DNA of 64,000 nucleotides from Falsiroseomonas sp050563535. Its GTDB lineage: Bacteria; Pseudomonadota; Alphaproteobacteria; Acetobacterales; Acetobacteraceae. Below, in pieces: positions 16,075 through 25,172 of the stretch. The stretch lies in NCBI RefSeq assembly GCF_050563535.1, contig NZ_JBNXUO010000002.1, forward strand, positions 1-64,000, written 5' to 3'. Position numbers and translations under genes: made by a program. The stretch's first letter is position 1. The number at the start of each line of letters is the position of its first letter. A model generated the notes under the pieces. That model ran no database searches and was not told the origin of the DNA. It saw only the letters and a list, made by a program, of their open reading frames with translations.

Positions 16075-16878
16075 TCAGGGCGGCGCAAGTGCCGCCGCAC
16101 GGGCAACGATCGCGCTCGCCGGGTCGGCGAAGGGCGCGATCACCGTGAAGTGGTCGGCGCCGGGTGCGGACTCGAAGGTGCCGCCCCAGGCGGCGGCGAA
16201 GTCGCGGCTCTGGCGCAGGAACTCGCCGCTTTCCGCCCCGCCCACCAGGCAGTGCAGCGGACGGCGGGGGGAGGGCAGGAAGCGCGGCGAAAGGGCGCGG
16301 GCCTCCGCTGGTGTCAGGCGCAGGGCCGCGCCGATGGTGGTGCCCAGAAGGGGCTCGATCTCGAACACGCCGGAGACCGGCAGCGCGGCGGCCACCAGGT
16401 CCGCAGGCAGGGCAGGGTCGAGGCCGCGCCAGTCGGTCCCGAGCAGCATCGCCGCCAGGTGGCCGCCCGCGGAATGGCCCACCGCGAGGATTCGGCGCCT
16501 GTGGCGGCGGAACAGGAAGGCGGCGGCGTCGCGCAGCTGCCCGACGATCCCGCCCAGCGTCGCCGCCGGGCACAGGTCGTAGGACGGCACCGCCACCGCG
16601 AAGCCCCGCCCGTTCAGCCCGCGCGCGCAGTGGCTCGCGAAGCTGCGGTCCAGCGCCTGCCAGTAGCCGCCATGGATGAACATCGCCAGCGGCGCGTCCC
16701 CCGCCGCCGCCGGGTGGAACAGGTCCAGCGCCTCGCGCTCCCCCTCGCCATAGGACAGGGCGAGTTCCGCCCGCGGGCAGGCCTCGCGCCAGGCGGCGGC
16801 GTCGCGCTGCCAGGCGGCCAGGTGGCGCGGGTGGTCCGGCACGCGCGCGCGGTTGTCGTACTCGGCCTGAAGGTCCAT
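16075..16878 (-). CDS. Alpha/beta hydrolase, arylformamidase-like
   Basis: Serine hydrolase of the alpha/beta fold, 267 residues. The oxyanion loop reads HGGYW and the nucleophile elbow GHSAGGH, as in esterases related to kynurenine formamidase (HGGxW type). A late His in GADHFTVI fits the triad. No signal peptide, so cytoplasmic. It lies 46 bases upstream of the LivK-like gene on the same strand and could act on the imported substrate or its product. ATG 16878 is preferred over an open frame to 16938. The true substrate is unknown; general esterase is the alternative. Confidence 0.8.
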   Translation of the reverse strand: MDLQAEYDNRARVPDHPRHLAAWQRDAAAWREACPRAELALSYGEGEREALDLFHPAAAGDAPLAMFIHGGYWQALDRSFASHCARGLNGRGFAVAVPSYDLCPAATLGGIVGQLRDAAAFLFRRHRRRILAVGHSAGGHLAAMLLGTDWRGLDPALPADLVAAALPVSGVFEIEPLLGTTIGAALRLTPAEARALSPRFLPSPRRPLHCLVGGAESGEFLRQSRDFAAAWGGTFESAPGADHFTVIAPFADPASAIVARAAALAPP

Positions 16879-16973
16879 GGGCACCCCGACTGACGCGCTA
16901 TTGCGCCCAGCCCCGGCCGGCGGCGGCAAGCCCCCCATTCCGCAACCCGGCCCCGGTCGGGCAAAGTCGCGGC

Positions 16974-17549
16974 ATGAAGGTGTATCTCGCCGGCCCCGAC
17001 GTCTTCCTGCCCGATGCCCTGGCGATGGCCGAACGCAAGCGGGCGATCTGCGCCGCGCATGGCCTGACCGGCATCTTCCCGGTGGACGTCCATCCCGATC
17101 ACCCGGCCGGCGGGGAGGTGCCGCCCTGGCTGTGGATCTACCGCCGGAACGAGGCGCATATGCGCGACGCGGACGGCATCATCGCCAACCTCACGCCCTT
17201 CCGCGGGCCGTCGGCCGATGCGGGGACTGTCTACGAGCTCGGCTTCATGCGGGCGCTCGGCAGGGCGGTGGCGGGGTATTCCAACGTGGCGGCGGATTTC
17301 GTGCCGCGGACGCTCGGCTTCCTCGGCCCCGCGCTGCGCCGAGACGCCGCGGGGCGCTGGCGGGATGCCGAGGACATGGCGGTGGAGGATTTCGGCCTCG
17401 CCGACAACCTGATGATCGACGGCGGCATCCACGAGGCCGGCGGCCTGCTGGTGCGGCGCGACGTGCCGGCGGCCGCGCGCTGGTCGGACCTCGCGGCCTT
17501 TACCGACTGCGTGCGGGCGCTGGCGGGCCGCCGGGCGTCACCCCCGTGA
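16974..17549 (+). CDS. Nucleoside 2-deoxyribosyltransferase-like protein
   Basis: 191-residue protein of the nucleoside 2-deoxyribosyltransferase fold. Marks are the N-terminal KVYLAGPDVF and the catalytic-type segment ANLTPFRGPSADAGTVYELGF, whose Glu is the expected nucleophile. Members move or hydrolyse deoxyribose on nucleobases, but some act on other nucleoside-like substrates. It is divergent from the alpha/beta hydrolase (95-base shared promoter gap) and overlaps the convergent ROK-like gene at the 3' end by 12 bases. Confidence 0.85.
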   Translation: MKVYLAGPDVFLPDALAMAERKRAICAAHGLTGIFPVDVHPDHPAGGEVPPWLWIYRRNEAHMRDADGIIANLTPFRGPSADAGTVYELGFMRALGRAVAGYSNVAADFVPRTLGFLGPALRRDAAGRWRDAEDMAVEDFGLADNLMIDGGIHEAGGLLVRRDVPAAARWSDLAAFTDCVRALAGRRASPP

Positions 17550-18596
17550 CGGAAGGTTGGTGAAGCGGGCATTGCCGAGCCCGGTGCCGATCGTCAGCAC
17601 CGCCCAGCGTGCCACGTCGCGCTGGAAGGGCGCTTCCGACAGGCCCTGCGCCACCGCGTCGTTGTGCAGCAGCACCTCCATCCCCGCCTCGCCCTCCTCG
17701 GCGAGGGCGGCGGCCAGGGCGGTCGGCAGGTGGAAGTCCTCGGCCTGCCAGTCGCCGGGCAGGTTCTCGGCCCCGCGGCGGATGCGGCCATCAGGCGCGA
17801 TCACGCCCGGGGCGCAGACCGCGGCCACCGGCGCAAGGTGGAAGCCGGCGGCCCTCGCCTCGCGCGCGCGCCCGGCCAGCAGCGCGGCGAGGCGCGCCAC
17901 CGCCTGGTCGCGATGCACGCGGGTGCGTCCATGGCGCCACCGTTCCGGCTTCCACGCCCCGGCGGCCGCCATGTCGCCCCGCACGCCGAGCCGGGGCAGC
18001 ACCACCCCGGCGCGGAAGGAGGTCCCGCCGAGATCGGCCGCCAGCACCGCATCGGCCTCGGCCAGCAGCCGCGCCGGCAGCAGCCGTGCGCCGCCGATCA
18101 GCCCGGCCTCGTCCGGGTCGTGGCGGATGGGGGCGACGGTCACGCCCACGCCCTCGGTCTTCAGCAGCACGCCGGCGCGACCGAGCGCGATCTCGCCAAT
18201 CCTGGTCGAGCGGAAGCCACCGCCGACGACGACGCGCTGCGTGCCCCGCCATTCCGGCAGGGCGAGGAAGCGGCGGATGACACCGGCGAGGTTGCGCGCG
18301 AAATCCTCGATCGCGCCCTGCACCAGCCCCGCCGCTTCCGGCGCGCCGCCGGCCAGCGCGGCGTCCAGCGCCTCGCGCGGGACTTCCTCCTGCGGGGCGT
18401 CGCCGAAGGGGTCCTGGCCGCCGCCCCGCACCAGCCGCCGGCGCCATTCGGCCAGGATGGCATCGAAGGCGCGGTGGCTGGCGCGGTCGCCGAGCTGGCC
18501 GTCGCCGACCGGCAGGTCCGTGCTGTAGGCGTCGATCCGGATGCCGCGCAGCTCGGGCGCGCCGTGGCGGGGCAGGGGGGGAAGGTCGTCGGGCAT
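17538..18596 (-). CDS. ROK/glucokinase-like protein
   Basis: 352-residue protein of the actin-like sugar kinase fold. The phosphate-1 loop appears late, as AADLGGTSFRAGVV (about residues 192-205), and the later elements are HNDAVAQG and TIGTGLGNARF. Ahead of them is an N-terminal half of about 185 residues with its own glycine-rich strand (RVVVGGGFRSTRIG). That order suggests a duplicated or extended protein in which the kinase domain occupies the C-terminal half. It may be a sugar kinase or a non-catalytic ROK relative; no DNA-binding helix-turn-helix is evident. Confidence 0.7.
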   Translation of the reverse strand: MPDDLPPLPRHGAPELRGIRIDAYSTDLPVGDGQLGDRASHRAFDAILAEWRRRLVRGGGQDPFGDAPQEEVPREALDAALAGGAPEAAGLVQGAIEDFARNLAGVIRRFLALPEWRGTQRVVVGGGFRSTRIGEIALGRAGVLLKTEGVGVTVAPIRHDPDEAGLIGGARLLPARLLAEADAVLAADLGGTSFRAGVVLPRLGVRGDMAAAGAWKPERWRHGRTRVHRDQAVARLAALLAGRAREARAAGFHLAPVAAVCAPGVIAPDGRIRRGAENLPGDWQAEDFHLPTALAAALAEEGEAGMEVLLHNDAVAQGLSEAPFQRDVARWAVLTIGTGLGNARFTNLPSRG

Positions 18597-18635
18597 GGTG
18601 CGGCGAATGCGCCGCCGCAGCCAAGGTTCCCGGCG

Positions 18636-19424
18636 CTACCCCGCCCAGCCCGGCTTCCGCTTCTCGCGGAAGGCGGACAGCCCCTCCCTCGCTTCCGCGC
18701 TGGCGCGCTGCGCCCAGCTTTCATGCGCCAGCGCCATCATCGCCCGCCCGTCGAGGGTGACGCCGTTCGCCTCCAGCAGCGACCGCTTGGCCACCGCCGT
18801 CGCATTCGGCGCCGAGAGCAGGGTTTCCGCCAGGATGTGGTCCAGCCGCGCCTCGATCGCCTCCGCCGGCACCACCTCGTGCACCAGGCCGATGCGCAGC
18901 GCCTCGGCGGCGTCGAACCGCTCGCCGGTCAGCGCATAGCGCCGCGCCTGGCGCAGGCCGAGCGCGTTGACCATGTGGGTGGAGATGGGGGAGGGCGCGA
19001 CGCCGACCCGCACCTCGGTGATGCCGAAGCTCGCCTCGGGCGTCGCCAGCGCGACATCGACGCAGCACACCATGCCGACGCCGCCGCCGAAGCAGGCGCC
19101 GCGGATCAGCGCGAAGGTCGGGCGCGGGAATTCGTTCAGCAGCTTCATCGCCCGCGTGGTGCCCATCGAGGCCGCATAGGCCTGTTCGGGCGGCGCGCCG
19201 GTCATGCTCGCCTGCCAGTCGAGGTCTGCGCCGGCCTGGAAGTGGCGCCCCGCGCCGCGGATCACCAGCGCGCGCAGGGTCCCGTCCCCGGCCAGGCCCT
19301 CCAGCCCCTCGGTGAGCGCCGCCAGCATCGCACCGTCATAGGCGTTGCCGCGCGCGGGGCGGTTCAGCGTGACATGGGCGATGCCGCGGGCGTCGCGCGT
19401 CAGCAGGATCGGTGGCTCGGTCAT
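18636..19424 (-). CDS. Enoyl-CoA hydratase/isomerase family protein
   Basis: Crotonase-fold enzyme, 262 residues. The CoA/oxyanion segments are GRHFQAGADLDW and RGACFGGGVGMVCCVD. The catalytic-type Glu region is ASFGITEVRVGVAPSPIS, as in methylglutaconyl-CoA hydratase-like members. The C-terminus carries FREKRKPGW as in many hydratases. GGAGG precedes ATG 19424. The frame stays open to 21110 across the opposite GGT gene, but that part is shadow. Likely role: acyl-CoA breakdown (leucine or fatty acid type); the substrate is not determined. Confidence 0.88.
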   Translation of the reverse strand: MTEPPILLTRDARGIAHVTLNRPARGNAYDGAMLAALTEGLEGLAGDGTLRALVIRGAGRHFQAGADLDWQASMTGAPPEQAYAASMGTTRAMKLLNEFPRPTFALIRGACFGGGVGMVCCVDVALATPEASFGITEVRVGVAPSPISTHMVNALGLRQARRYALTGERFDAAEALRIGLVHEVVPAEAIEARLDHILAETLLSAPNATAVAKRSLLEANGVTLDGRAMMALAHESWAQRASAEAREGLSAFREKRKPGWAG

Positions 19425-19541
19425 GGGTCCTCCGGCGGGTGATCGGCGCAGCATGGACCCGCCGATGCGCGATTGACAGCGGGCCCCCCGGGCCGGACGC
19501 TGCGGCGGCCCGGACCGGGCGCCCCCGCAGCGAGGTTCGCG

Positions 19542-21239
19542 ATGAGCACACGTCCCACCATCTGCGGCACGCGCCACGCGGTCAGCGCGGGTCACTACCT
19601 CGCGGCCTCGGCGGGCCATGCCATCCTGGAAGCCGGCGGCAATGCGGTGGATGCGGGCGTCGCGGCGGGCCTCGCGCTGGGCGTGCTGCAGCCGGACCTG
19701 GTCAGCGTCGCGGGGGTCGCGCCCATCCTGATCCGCACGGCGGAAGGCCGGGTGGAGAGCATCGCCGGCCTCGGCCACTGGCCGCGCGCCACGCCGCCCG
19801 ATGTCTTCATGCGCGAGCATGGCGGGCAGATGCCGTCCGGCGTGCGGCGCATGGTGGTGCCGGCCGCGCCCGATGCGTGGATCACCGCGCTGGAACGACA
19901 CGGCACGATGGGCTTCGGCGATGTCGCGCGCTTCGCCATCCGCTACGCCGCGGAGGGCTACGCCGTCTATCCGCTGCTGCGCGAGAGCATCGCGGCGCAT
20001 GAGGCGGAGTACCGCCGCTGGCCGCAGAACGCCGCGATCTTCCTGCCCGGCGGCCGCGTGCCGGATCTCGGCGCGCGCTTCGTGCAGGAGGACCTGGCGC
20101 GCAGCCTGTCCTACATGGTGGAGGAGGAGCGGCGGGCCGCCGGGCGCGGCCGCGCGGCGGGACTGGAGGCGGCGCGCGCTGCCTTCTACCGCGGCGACCT
20201 GGCGCGGGAGATCGTGCGCCACATCGGGGCCGAGGGCGGCTTCATGGCGGCCGAGGACCTGGCGGAGTACCGTTCCCGCATCGAGCCGGTGGTGACGCGA
20301 CGCTGGCGCGGGCATGAGGTGATCGCCTGCGGTCCCTGGTGCCAGGGCCCCGCGCTGGTCGAGGCGCTGCTGATCGCGGAGCGGCTCGGGCTCGACGGCC
20401 TCGGGCACAACTCGCCGGCGTATCTGCACCGCATCACGGAGGCGCTGAAGGCCGCGCTGGCGGACCGCGAATACCACTTCACCGACCCCGCCTTCGGACA
20501 GGTGCCGATCGACGATCTGCTGTCCGATGCGCATGTCGCGGCGCGCGCCGCGGATGTCGATCCGCGGCGCGCCCATCCGGGGATGCCGGAGCCCATCCTC
20601 GGCCGCGGCACCGCCCTGCCACCGGCAAGCGCGGCGGCGCTGCCGAAGGTGGAGGCCGACACCTCCTATGTCGCGGTGGTGGATCGCTGGGGGAATGCGT
20701 TCAGCGCCACGCCCTCCGACGGGTCTTGGAACATCCCGGTGATCCCGGGTACTGGCCTTGTCGTCTCCGGCCGCGGGTCGCAGAGCCGGCCCGACCCCGC
20801 GCATCCCGCCGGCGTCGCGCCGGGCAAGCGGCCGCGGCTGACGCCGAACCCGGCGATGGTGGTAACGCGCGACGGCGGGGTGATGCCCTTCGGCACGCCG
20901 GGCGGCGACGTGCAGATCCAGGCGATGCTGCAGGTGATGCTGAATATCCTGCATTTCGGCATGGAGGTGCAGGAGGCGATCGAGGCGCCGCGGGTGGCCA
21001 GCTATTCCTTCCCGTCCTCCTTCGCGCCCTACGAGTATTTCCCCGGCCGCCTCGCCGTCGAAGGCCGCATCCCGCAGGCGACGCGCGACGCGCTGGCGGC
21101 GCTGGGCCATGGGGTGAAGGACTGGCCGGACTGGACCTGGCTCGCCGGCAGCGTCGAGGTGGTGCTGTCCGACCCGGCGGCGGGGCTGATCCGCGCCGGC
21201 GCCGACCCGCGCCGCCCGGCCTACGCGATCGCGGGCTGA
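19542..21239 (+). CDS. Gamma-glutamyltransferase family protein
   Basis: Ntn-hydrolase of the GGT family, 565 residues, normal length. The expected autocleavage site lies at Ala-Asp/Thr374 in ADTSYVAVVD, where the Thr would become the nucleophile of the small subunit. The N-terminus has ASAGHAILEAGGNAVDAGVAAGLALGV in family register, and the C-terminal glycine-rich loop is FGTPGGDVQIQAMLQ. No clear signal peptide, so it may be cytoplasmic, unlike classical periplasmic GGT. Start 19542 follows GAGG. Its stop overlaps the DUF1194 gene start. Members include cephalosporin acylase-like and other amide hydrolases, so the substrate is open. Confidence 0.88.
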   Translation: MSTRPTICGTRHAVSAGHYLAASAGHAILEAGGNAVDAGVAAGLALGVLQPDLVSVAGVAPILIRTAEGRVESIAGLGHWPRATPPDVFMREHGGQMPSGVRRMVVPAAPDAWITALERHGTMGFGDVARFAIRYAAEGYAVYPLLRESIAAHEAEYRRWPQNAAIFLPGGRVPDLGARFVQEDLARSLSYMVEEERRAAGRGRAAGLEAARAAFYRGDLAREIVRHIGAEGGFMAAEDLAEYRSRIEPVVTRRWRGHEVIACGPWCQGPALVEALLIAERLGLDGLGHNSPAYLHRITEALKAALADREYHFTDPAFGQVPIDDLLSDAHVAARAADVDPRRAHPGMPEPILGRGTALPPASAAALPKVEADTSYVAVVDRWGNAFSATPSDGSWNIPVIPGTGLVVSGRGSQSRPDPAHPAGVAPGKRPRLTPNPAMVVTRDGGVMPFGTPGGDVQIQAMLQVMLNILHFGMEVQEAIEAPRVASYSFPSSFAPYEYFPGRLAVEGRIPQATRDALAALGHGVKDWPDWTWLAGSVEVVLSDPAAGLIRAGADPRRPAYAIAG

Positions 21240-21937
21240 TGCGCCGCCGGGCGCTGCTCGCCGCGCCGCTGATGGCCGCCCCCGCCGCCGCGCAGGGTGC
21301 GGCGGTGGACCTGCTGCTGGTGCTGGCCGTCGATGCCTCCGGCAGCATCGACGCCGACGAATTCGCCCTCCAGCGCGAGGGCATCGCGGAGGCTCTGTCG
21401 CATCCCGCCGTGCTGGCGGCCATCCGGTCGAAGCCGCGGGGGGCGATCGGGGTGGCGATGGTGGAATGGGGCTCGCCGGGCGGCGCGGCGACGGTGGTGG
21501 ACTGGATGCGCGTGGCCGATGCGGCGGGGGCCGCGGCGGCGGCGGGCGCGATGCGCGATGCGCCGCGGTCCCGCCAGTCCTTCAACGCCATCGGCGACGC
21601 CATCCTGCATGCGGCGCAGCTGATCGCCGCCGCGCCCTGGGCGGCCGGGGAGCGGACGATCGACGTCTCGGGCGACGGGCCCGACATGCGCTCCCGCCTG
21701 CCGGCGCCGGAGGCGCGGGACCTGGCGGTGGCGCAGGGCATCACCATCAACGGGCTGGCGATCGAGGCGGGGTCCGCCTGGCGCGACGGCGTGCTGGCCG
21801 CGGCCTATGAGCGCGGCGTGATCGGCGGGCCGGGCGCCTTCGTCCTGCGCGCCGAGGACCGGCGCGACTTCGCGCGCGCCATGCGCGCCAAGCTGATCCG
21901 CGAGATCGCGGGGGACGTCCGGGGGACCACGGGCTGA
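21239..21937 (+). CDS. DUF1194 protein with a von Willebrand A-like fold
   Basis: 232-residue exported protein. An N-terminal signal (RRRALLAAPLMAAPAAAQG) is followed by VDLLLVLAVDASGSID, where DASGS is the MIDAS metal-site motif of VWA domains. A later DVSGDGPDMR provides the second acidic loop. Function of the family is unknown. The start overlaps the GGT stop and its stop overlaps the amidase start, so all three are translationally coupled. Confidence 0.85.
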   Translation: MRRRALLAAPLMAAPAAAQGAAVDLLLVLAVDASGSIDADEFALQREGIAEALSHPAVLAAIRSKPRGAIGVAMVEWGSPGGAATVVDWMRVADAAGAAAAAGAMRDAPRSRQSFNAIGDAILHAAQLIAAAPWAAGERTIDVSGDGPDMRSRLPAPEARDLAVAQGITINGLAIEAGSAWRDGVLAAAYERGVIGGPGAFVLRAEDRRDFARAMRAKLIREIAGDVRGTTG

Positions 21938-23592
21938 TGCGCGACGCGGACCTGACGCGGCTGATGGAACAGGGCGTGCGCGCCTGGTCCGGCGTGGCGC
22001 TGCCGAATGCCGCAGCGGCGCAGGCGCTGGCCGACATGCCGCACCTGGTCCGCGAGCTGGCGGCGATCCGCGGCCTGCTGCGCTTCGAGGACGAGCCCTC
22101 CGGCTTCGAGGCCGCGCTGGCCGAGGAGGCCGAGCCCGCCCCGGCCGCCCGCCCCGGCGCCCCGCCGCCCCGCGCCGCCGCGGCCGGCGCGCTGCACGAG
22201 CTTGGCCTGGTGGAGGCGGCGGAGGCGGTGGCGCGGGGCGAGGTGACCGCGACGGAGCTGGTGCGGGCCGCGCTGGACCGCATCGGGCGTGCGGGGGCGT
22301 TGAACGCGGTGGTGCGGCTGGAGGCGGAGCGCGGGCTGCGCGCCGCAGCCGCCGCCGATGCGGCCCTGCGCGCCGGTGCCCCGCCCGGCCCCCTGCACGG
22401 CGTGCCGCTGATGCACAAGGACATGTTCTACCGCGCCGGCGAGGTCAGCGGCTGCGGCAGTGCCATCCGCCGCGACTTCCGCCCCGACACCACGGCCACC
22501 GTGCTGGAGCGGCTGGACGCGGCCGGGGCGATCGACCTCGGCACGCTCAACATGGCGGAATTCGCGCAGAACCCGACCGGGCACAACCGCCATCACGGCG
22601 ACTGCCACAACCCGTGGAGCCTGCCGCATTGCACCGGCGGCTCCTCCTCCGGCTCCGGCGCGGCGGTGGCGGGGCGGCTGGTCTGGGGTGCGCTCGGCTC
22701 CGACACCGGGGGCTCGATCCGGCTGCCGGCGGCGATGTGCGGCGTGACGGGGCTGAAGCCGACACAGACGCGCGTGTCCCGTGCCGGGGTGATGCCGCTG
22801 TCCTTCTCCTGCGACAATGTGGGCCCTCTGGTCCGCAGCGCGCGCGATGCGGCGCGGCTGTTCGGCGCCATCGCCGGCCACGACCCGCGCGACCCGACCA
22901 GCGCACGCCGGCCCGTGCCGGACGCCGAGGCCGCGCTGGACGGCAACATCCGCGGGGTTGCCGTGACGGTGGTGGAGGAGTTCCTGGACAGCGCCGCGGA
23001 GGAGGTGGTGGCGCCCTTCGAAGCCGCGCTGGCCGTGCTGGCCGCGCGCGGTGCGCGCATCCGCCGCGTCTCGGTCCCGGCGATGCGGGCGGTGCACGCC
23101 TGCAACGCCCTCCTCGCGCGGGCCGAGGCCGCGGCGATCCATGCCGAATGGATGCGCCACCGCGCGGGCGACTACGCCGCCCATCTCAGCGGGCGGCTGC
23201 ATCCGGGCTTCGCCGTGCCCGCGCATCTCTACATCGAGGCGCTGTCGCTGCGCGGGCCGCTGCTGCGGCGCTTCTGCGCCGACGCCTTCGAAGGCGCGGG
23301 CGCGCTGGTGGCGACGCCCACGCTGCGCGGCCCGGTGCCGACCCTGGCCGAGACGGATGTGGACGCGGACCCGGTGGCGAACTGGGGGCGCTTCATGGGC
23401 TGTTCGGTCAACACGCGGCCCTTCAACTATCTCGGCCTGCCCGTCGTCTCGCTGCCCTGCGGCTTCGACCGCGCGGGCCTGCCGGTGGGGCTGCAACTCG
23501 CCGGGCGGCCCTTCGGCGAAGCGGCGGTGCTGCGCGCGGCGGATGCCTTCCAGCGCGACACGGATTGGCACCGGCGGCTGCCGCCTGCCTGA
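21937..23592 (+). CDS. Amidase-signature hydrolase with N-terminal AtzG-like extension
   Basis: Hydrolyses a C-N bond with the Ser-cisSer-Lys triad of the amidase signature family: Lys161 (MHKDMF), cis-Ser near 236 in GGSSSGSG and nucleophile Ser260 in GSDTGGS. 551 residues, longer than usual. The first 65 or so residues (up to the proline-rich linker at about 66-80) are helical and resemble DUF4089/AtzG, the small partner of the amidase AtzE, here fused in front. The amidase core resembles AtzE/GatA-like enzymes. Coupled to the DUF1194 gene by overlap. Confidence 0.88.
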   Translation: MRDADLTRLMEQGVRAWSGVALPNAAAAQALADMPHLVRELAAIRGLLRFEDEPSGFEAALAEEAEPAPAARPGAPPPRAAAAGALHELGLVEAAEAVARGEVTATELVRAALDRIGRAGALNAVVRLEAERGLRAAAAADAALRAGAPPGPLHGVPLMHKDMFYRAGEVSGCGSAIRRDFRPDTTATVLERLDAAGAIDLGTLNMAEFAQNPTGHNRHHGDCHNPWSLPHCTGGSSSGSGAAVAGRLVWGALGSDTGGSIRLPAAMCGVTGLKPTQTRVSRAGVMPLSFSCDNVGPLVRSARDAARLFGAIAGHDPRDPTSARRPVPDAEAALDGNIRGVAVTVVEEFLDSAAEEVVAPFEAALAVLAARGARIRRVSVPAMRAVHACNALLARAEAAAIHAEWMRHRAGDYAAHLSGRLHPGFAVPAHLYIEALSLRGPLLRRFCADAFEGAGALVATPTLRGPVPTLAETDVDADPVANWGRFMGCSVNTRPFNYLGLPVVSLPCGFDRAGLPVGLQLAGRPFGEAAVLRAADAFQRDTDWHRRLPPA

Positions 23593-23594
23593 AA

Positions 23595-23612
23595 GGCGGG
23601 CAGATGCCCGCC
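23595..23612 (+). terminator. Hairpin after the amidase gene
   Basis: GGCGGGC (23595-23601), loop AGAT, GCCCGCC (23606-23612), starting three bases after the stop codon. No T-run. It may separate the GGT-DUF1194-amidase unit from the ATP-grasp/alpha-E pair. Confidence 0.5.
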
Positions 23613-23703
23613 GGCGCGGCGGTTCCACGGCGCCCCGACCCCTTTCTAGCCCGGCGGCTTTGCGGCTAGGTCGTTGCAGGGACAGGGGGCGGCGGCAACG
23701 ACC

Positions 23704-25167
23704 GTGGACCAGCGGATCGACGCATTCGACGAGATGCACGGAGCGGACGGGGTGCGCCCCACCTATGCCGTGATCGAGGCCTGGCTGAAGGCGCACGGGC
23801 TTTCGGCGCTGGCGGCCAAGCGGACCGAGGCGGAGGCGCTGTTCCGCCGCGTCGGCATCACCTTCGCCGTCTATGGCGAAGGCGGCGACCCGGAACGGCT
23901 GATTCCCTTCGACCCCATCCCGCGCATCCTGGCGCGGTCCGAATGGGACCGGCTGGCGCGCGGGCTGACGCAGCGCGCGAAGGCGCTCAACATGTTCATG
24001 GCCGATGTCTATGGCCGGCAGGACATCCTGAAGGCGGGCCGCATCCCCGCCGCGCTCGTGCTGGGGAACGAGGCCTACCAGCCGCTGATGGCCGGCTTCG
24101 TGCCGCCCGCCGAGGTCTACACCCACATCTCCGGCATCGACCTGGTCCGCACCGGCGCGGAGGAGTTCTGCGTGCTGGAGGACAATTGCCGCACGCCGTC
24201 CGGCGTGTCCTACATGCTGGAGAACCGCGAGGCGATGCTGCGGCTGTTCCCGGGCCTCTGCTCGGACCACCGCCTCGCCCCCGTCGGCCACTATCCGGAG
24301 GAACTGCTGGAGACGCTGAAGGAAGCGGCGCCGCCCAACTGCCGCGGCAATCCCTGCGTCGCCATCCTGACGCCCGGCCATTTCAACAGCGCCTATTACG
24401 AGCACTGCTTCCTGGCCGACGAGATGGGCGTGGAGGTGGTAGAGGGCGCCGACCTGCTCGTGCAGGACGACGTGGTGCTCATGCGCACCACCGCCGGGCC
24501 GAGGCGGGTGGACGTGCTGTACCGCCGGGTGGACGACGACTACCTCGACCCCCGGGTCTTCCGGCCGGACAGCATGCTGGGCGTGCCCGGCATCTTCGCC
24601 GCCTATCGCGCCGGCAACGTCACCCTGGCCAATGCGCCGGGCACCGGGATCGCCGACGACAAGGCGGTCTATCCCTACGTGCCGGAGATGATCCGCTTCT
24701 ACCTGGCCGAGGAACCGGTCCTGTCCAACGTGCCGACCTTCCTGTGCGAGCGGGATGAGGACCGGGCGCATGTGCTGGCCAACCTCGACAGCCTGGTGGT
24801 GAAGCTGGCGCGCGGGTCGGGCGGCTACGGCATGCTCGTCGGGCCGCACAGCACGGCGGCGCAGCGGGAGGAGTTCGCGCGCCGCATCGCGGCGAGGCCC
24901 GCCGACTACATCGCGCAGCCCACCCTCGCTCTGTCCACCGTGCCGACGCTGGCGAGCGACGCGATGGCGCCGCGCCATGTGGACCTGCGCCCCTATGTGC
25001 TGATGGGACGCGAGGTCCGGATCGTGCCCGGCGGGCTGACGCGGGTGGCGCTGCGGGAGGGATCGCTGGTGGTGAACTCGTCTCAAGGCGGCGGCACCAA
25101 GGACACCTGGGTGGTGGACGACCCGCCGGCGCGGCAGGCCGCGCGGCCGTCGCAGTCGCAGGGCTGA
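23704..25167 (+). CDS. Circularly permuted ATP-grasp protein (COG2308 type)
   Basis: Predicted ATP-dependent ligase of the circularly permuted ATP-grasp family (formerly DUF404/DUF407), 487 residues. Family marks are FDEMHG near the start, RAKALNMFMADVYG, ISGIDLVRTG, LEDNCRTPSGVSYMLENR, VDVLYRRVDDDYLDP and the late VVKLARGSGGYGMLVGP. It is thought to form amide bonds in an uncharacterised peptide-like product. The GTG at 23704 is placed where the family begins; an in-frame TTG at 23674 is the alternative. The alpha-E gene follows after five bases, the usual pairing. Confidence 0.88.
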   Translation: MDQRIDAFDEMHGADGVRPTYAVIEAWLKAHGLSALAAKRTEAEALFRRVGITFAVYGEGGDPERLIPFDPIPRILARSEWDRLARGLTQRAKALNMFMADVYGRQDILKAGRIPAALVLGNEAYQPLMAGFVPPAEVYTHISGIDLVRTGAEEFCVLEDNCRTPSGVSYMLENREAMLRLFPGLCSDHRLAPVGHYPEELLETLKEAAPPNCRGNPCVAILTPGHFNSAYYEHCFLADEMGVEVVEGADLLVQDDVVLMRTTAGPRRVDVLYRRVDDDYLDPRVFRPDSMLGVPGIFAAYRAGNVTLANAPGTGIADDKAVYPYVPEMIRFYLAEEPVLSNVPTFLCERDEDRAHVLANLDSLVVKLARGSGGYGMLVGPHSTAAQREEFARRIAARPADYIAQPTLALSTVPTLASDAMAPRHVDLRPYVLMGREVRIVPGGLTRVALREGSLVVNSSQGGGTKDTWVVDDPPARQAARPSQSQG

Positions 25168-25172
25168 GGCGC

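Noticed and set aside
18636..21110. 824-residue open frame on the minus strand
   Set aside because: Only the last 262 residues are a real enoyl-CoA hydratase; the rest lies opposite the gamma-glutamyltransferase gene and is a by-product of high GC at third positions.
21805..25086. 1093-residue minus-strand frame
   Set aside because: Lies opposite the DUF1194, amidase and ATP-grasp genes, is very rich in Arg, His and Gln, and has no recognisable domain.
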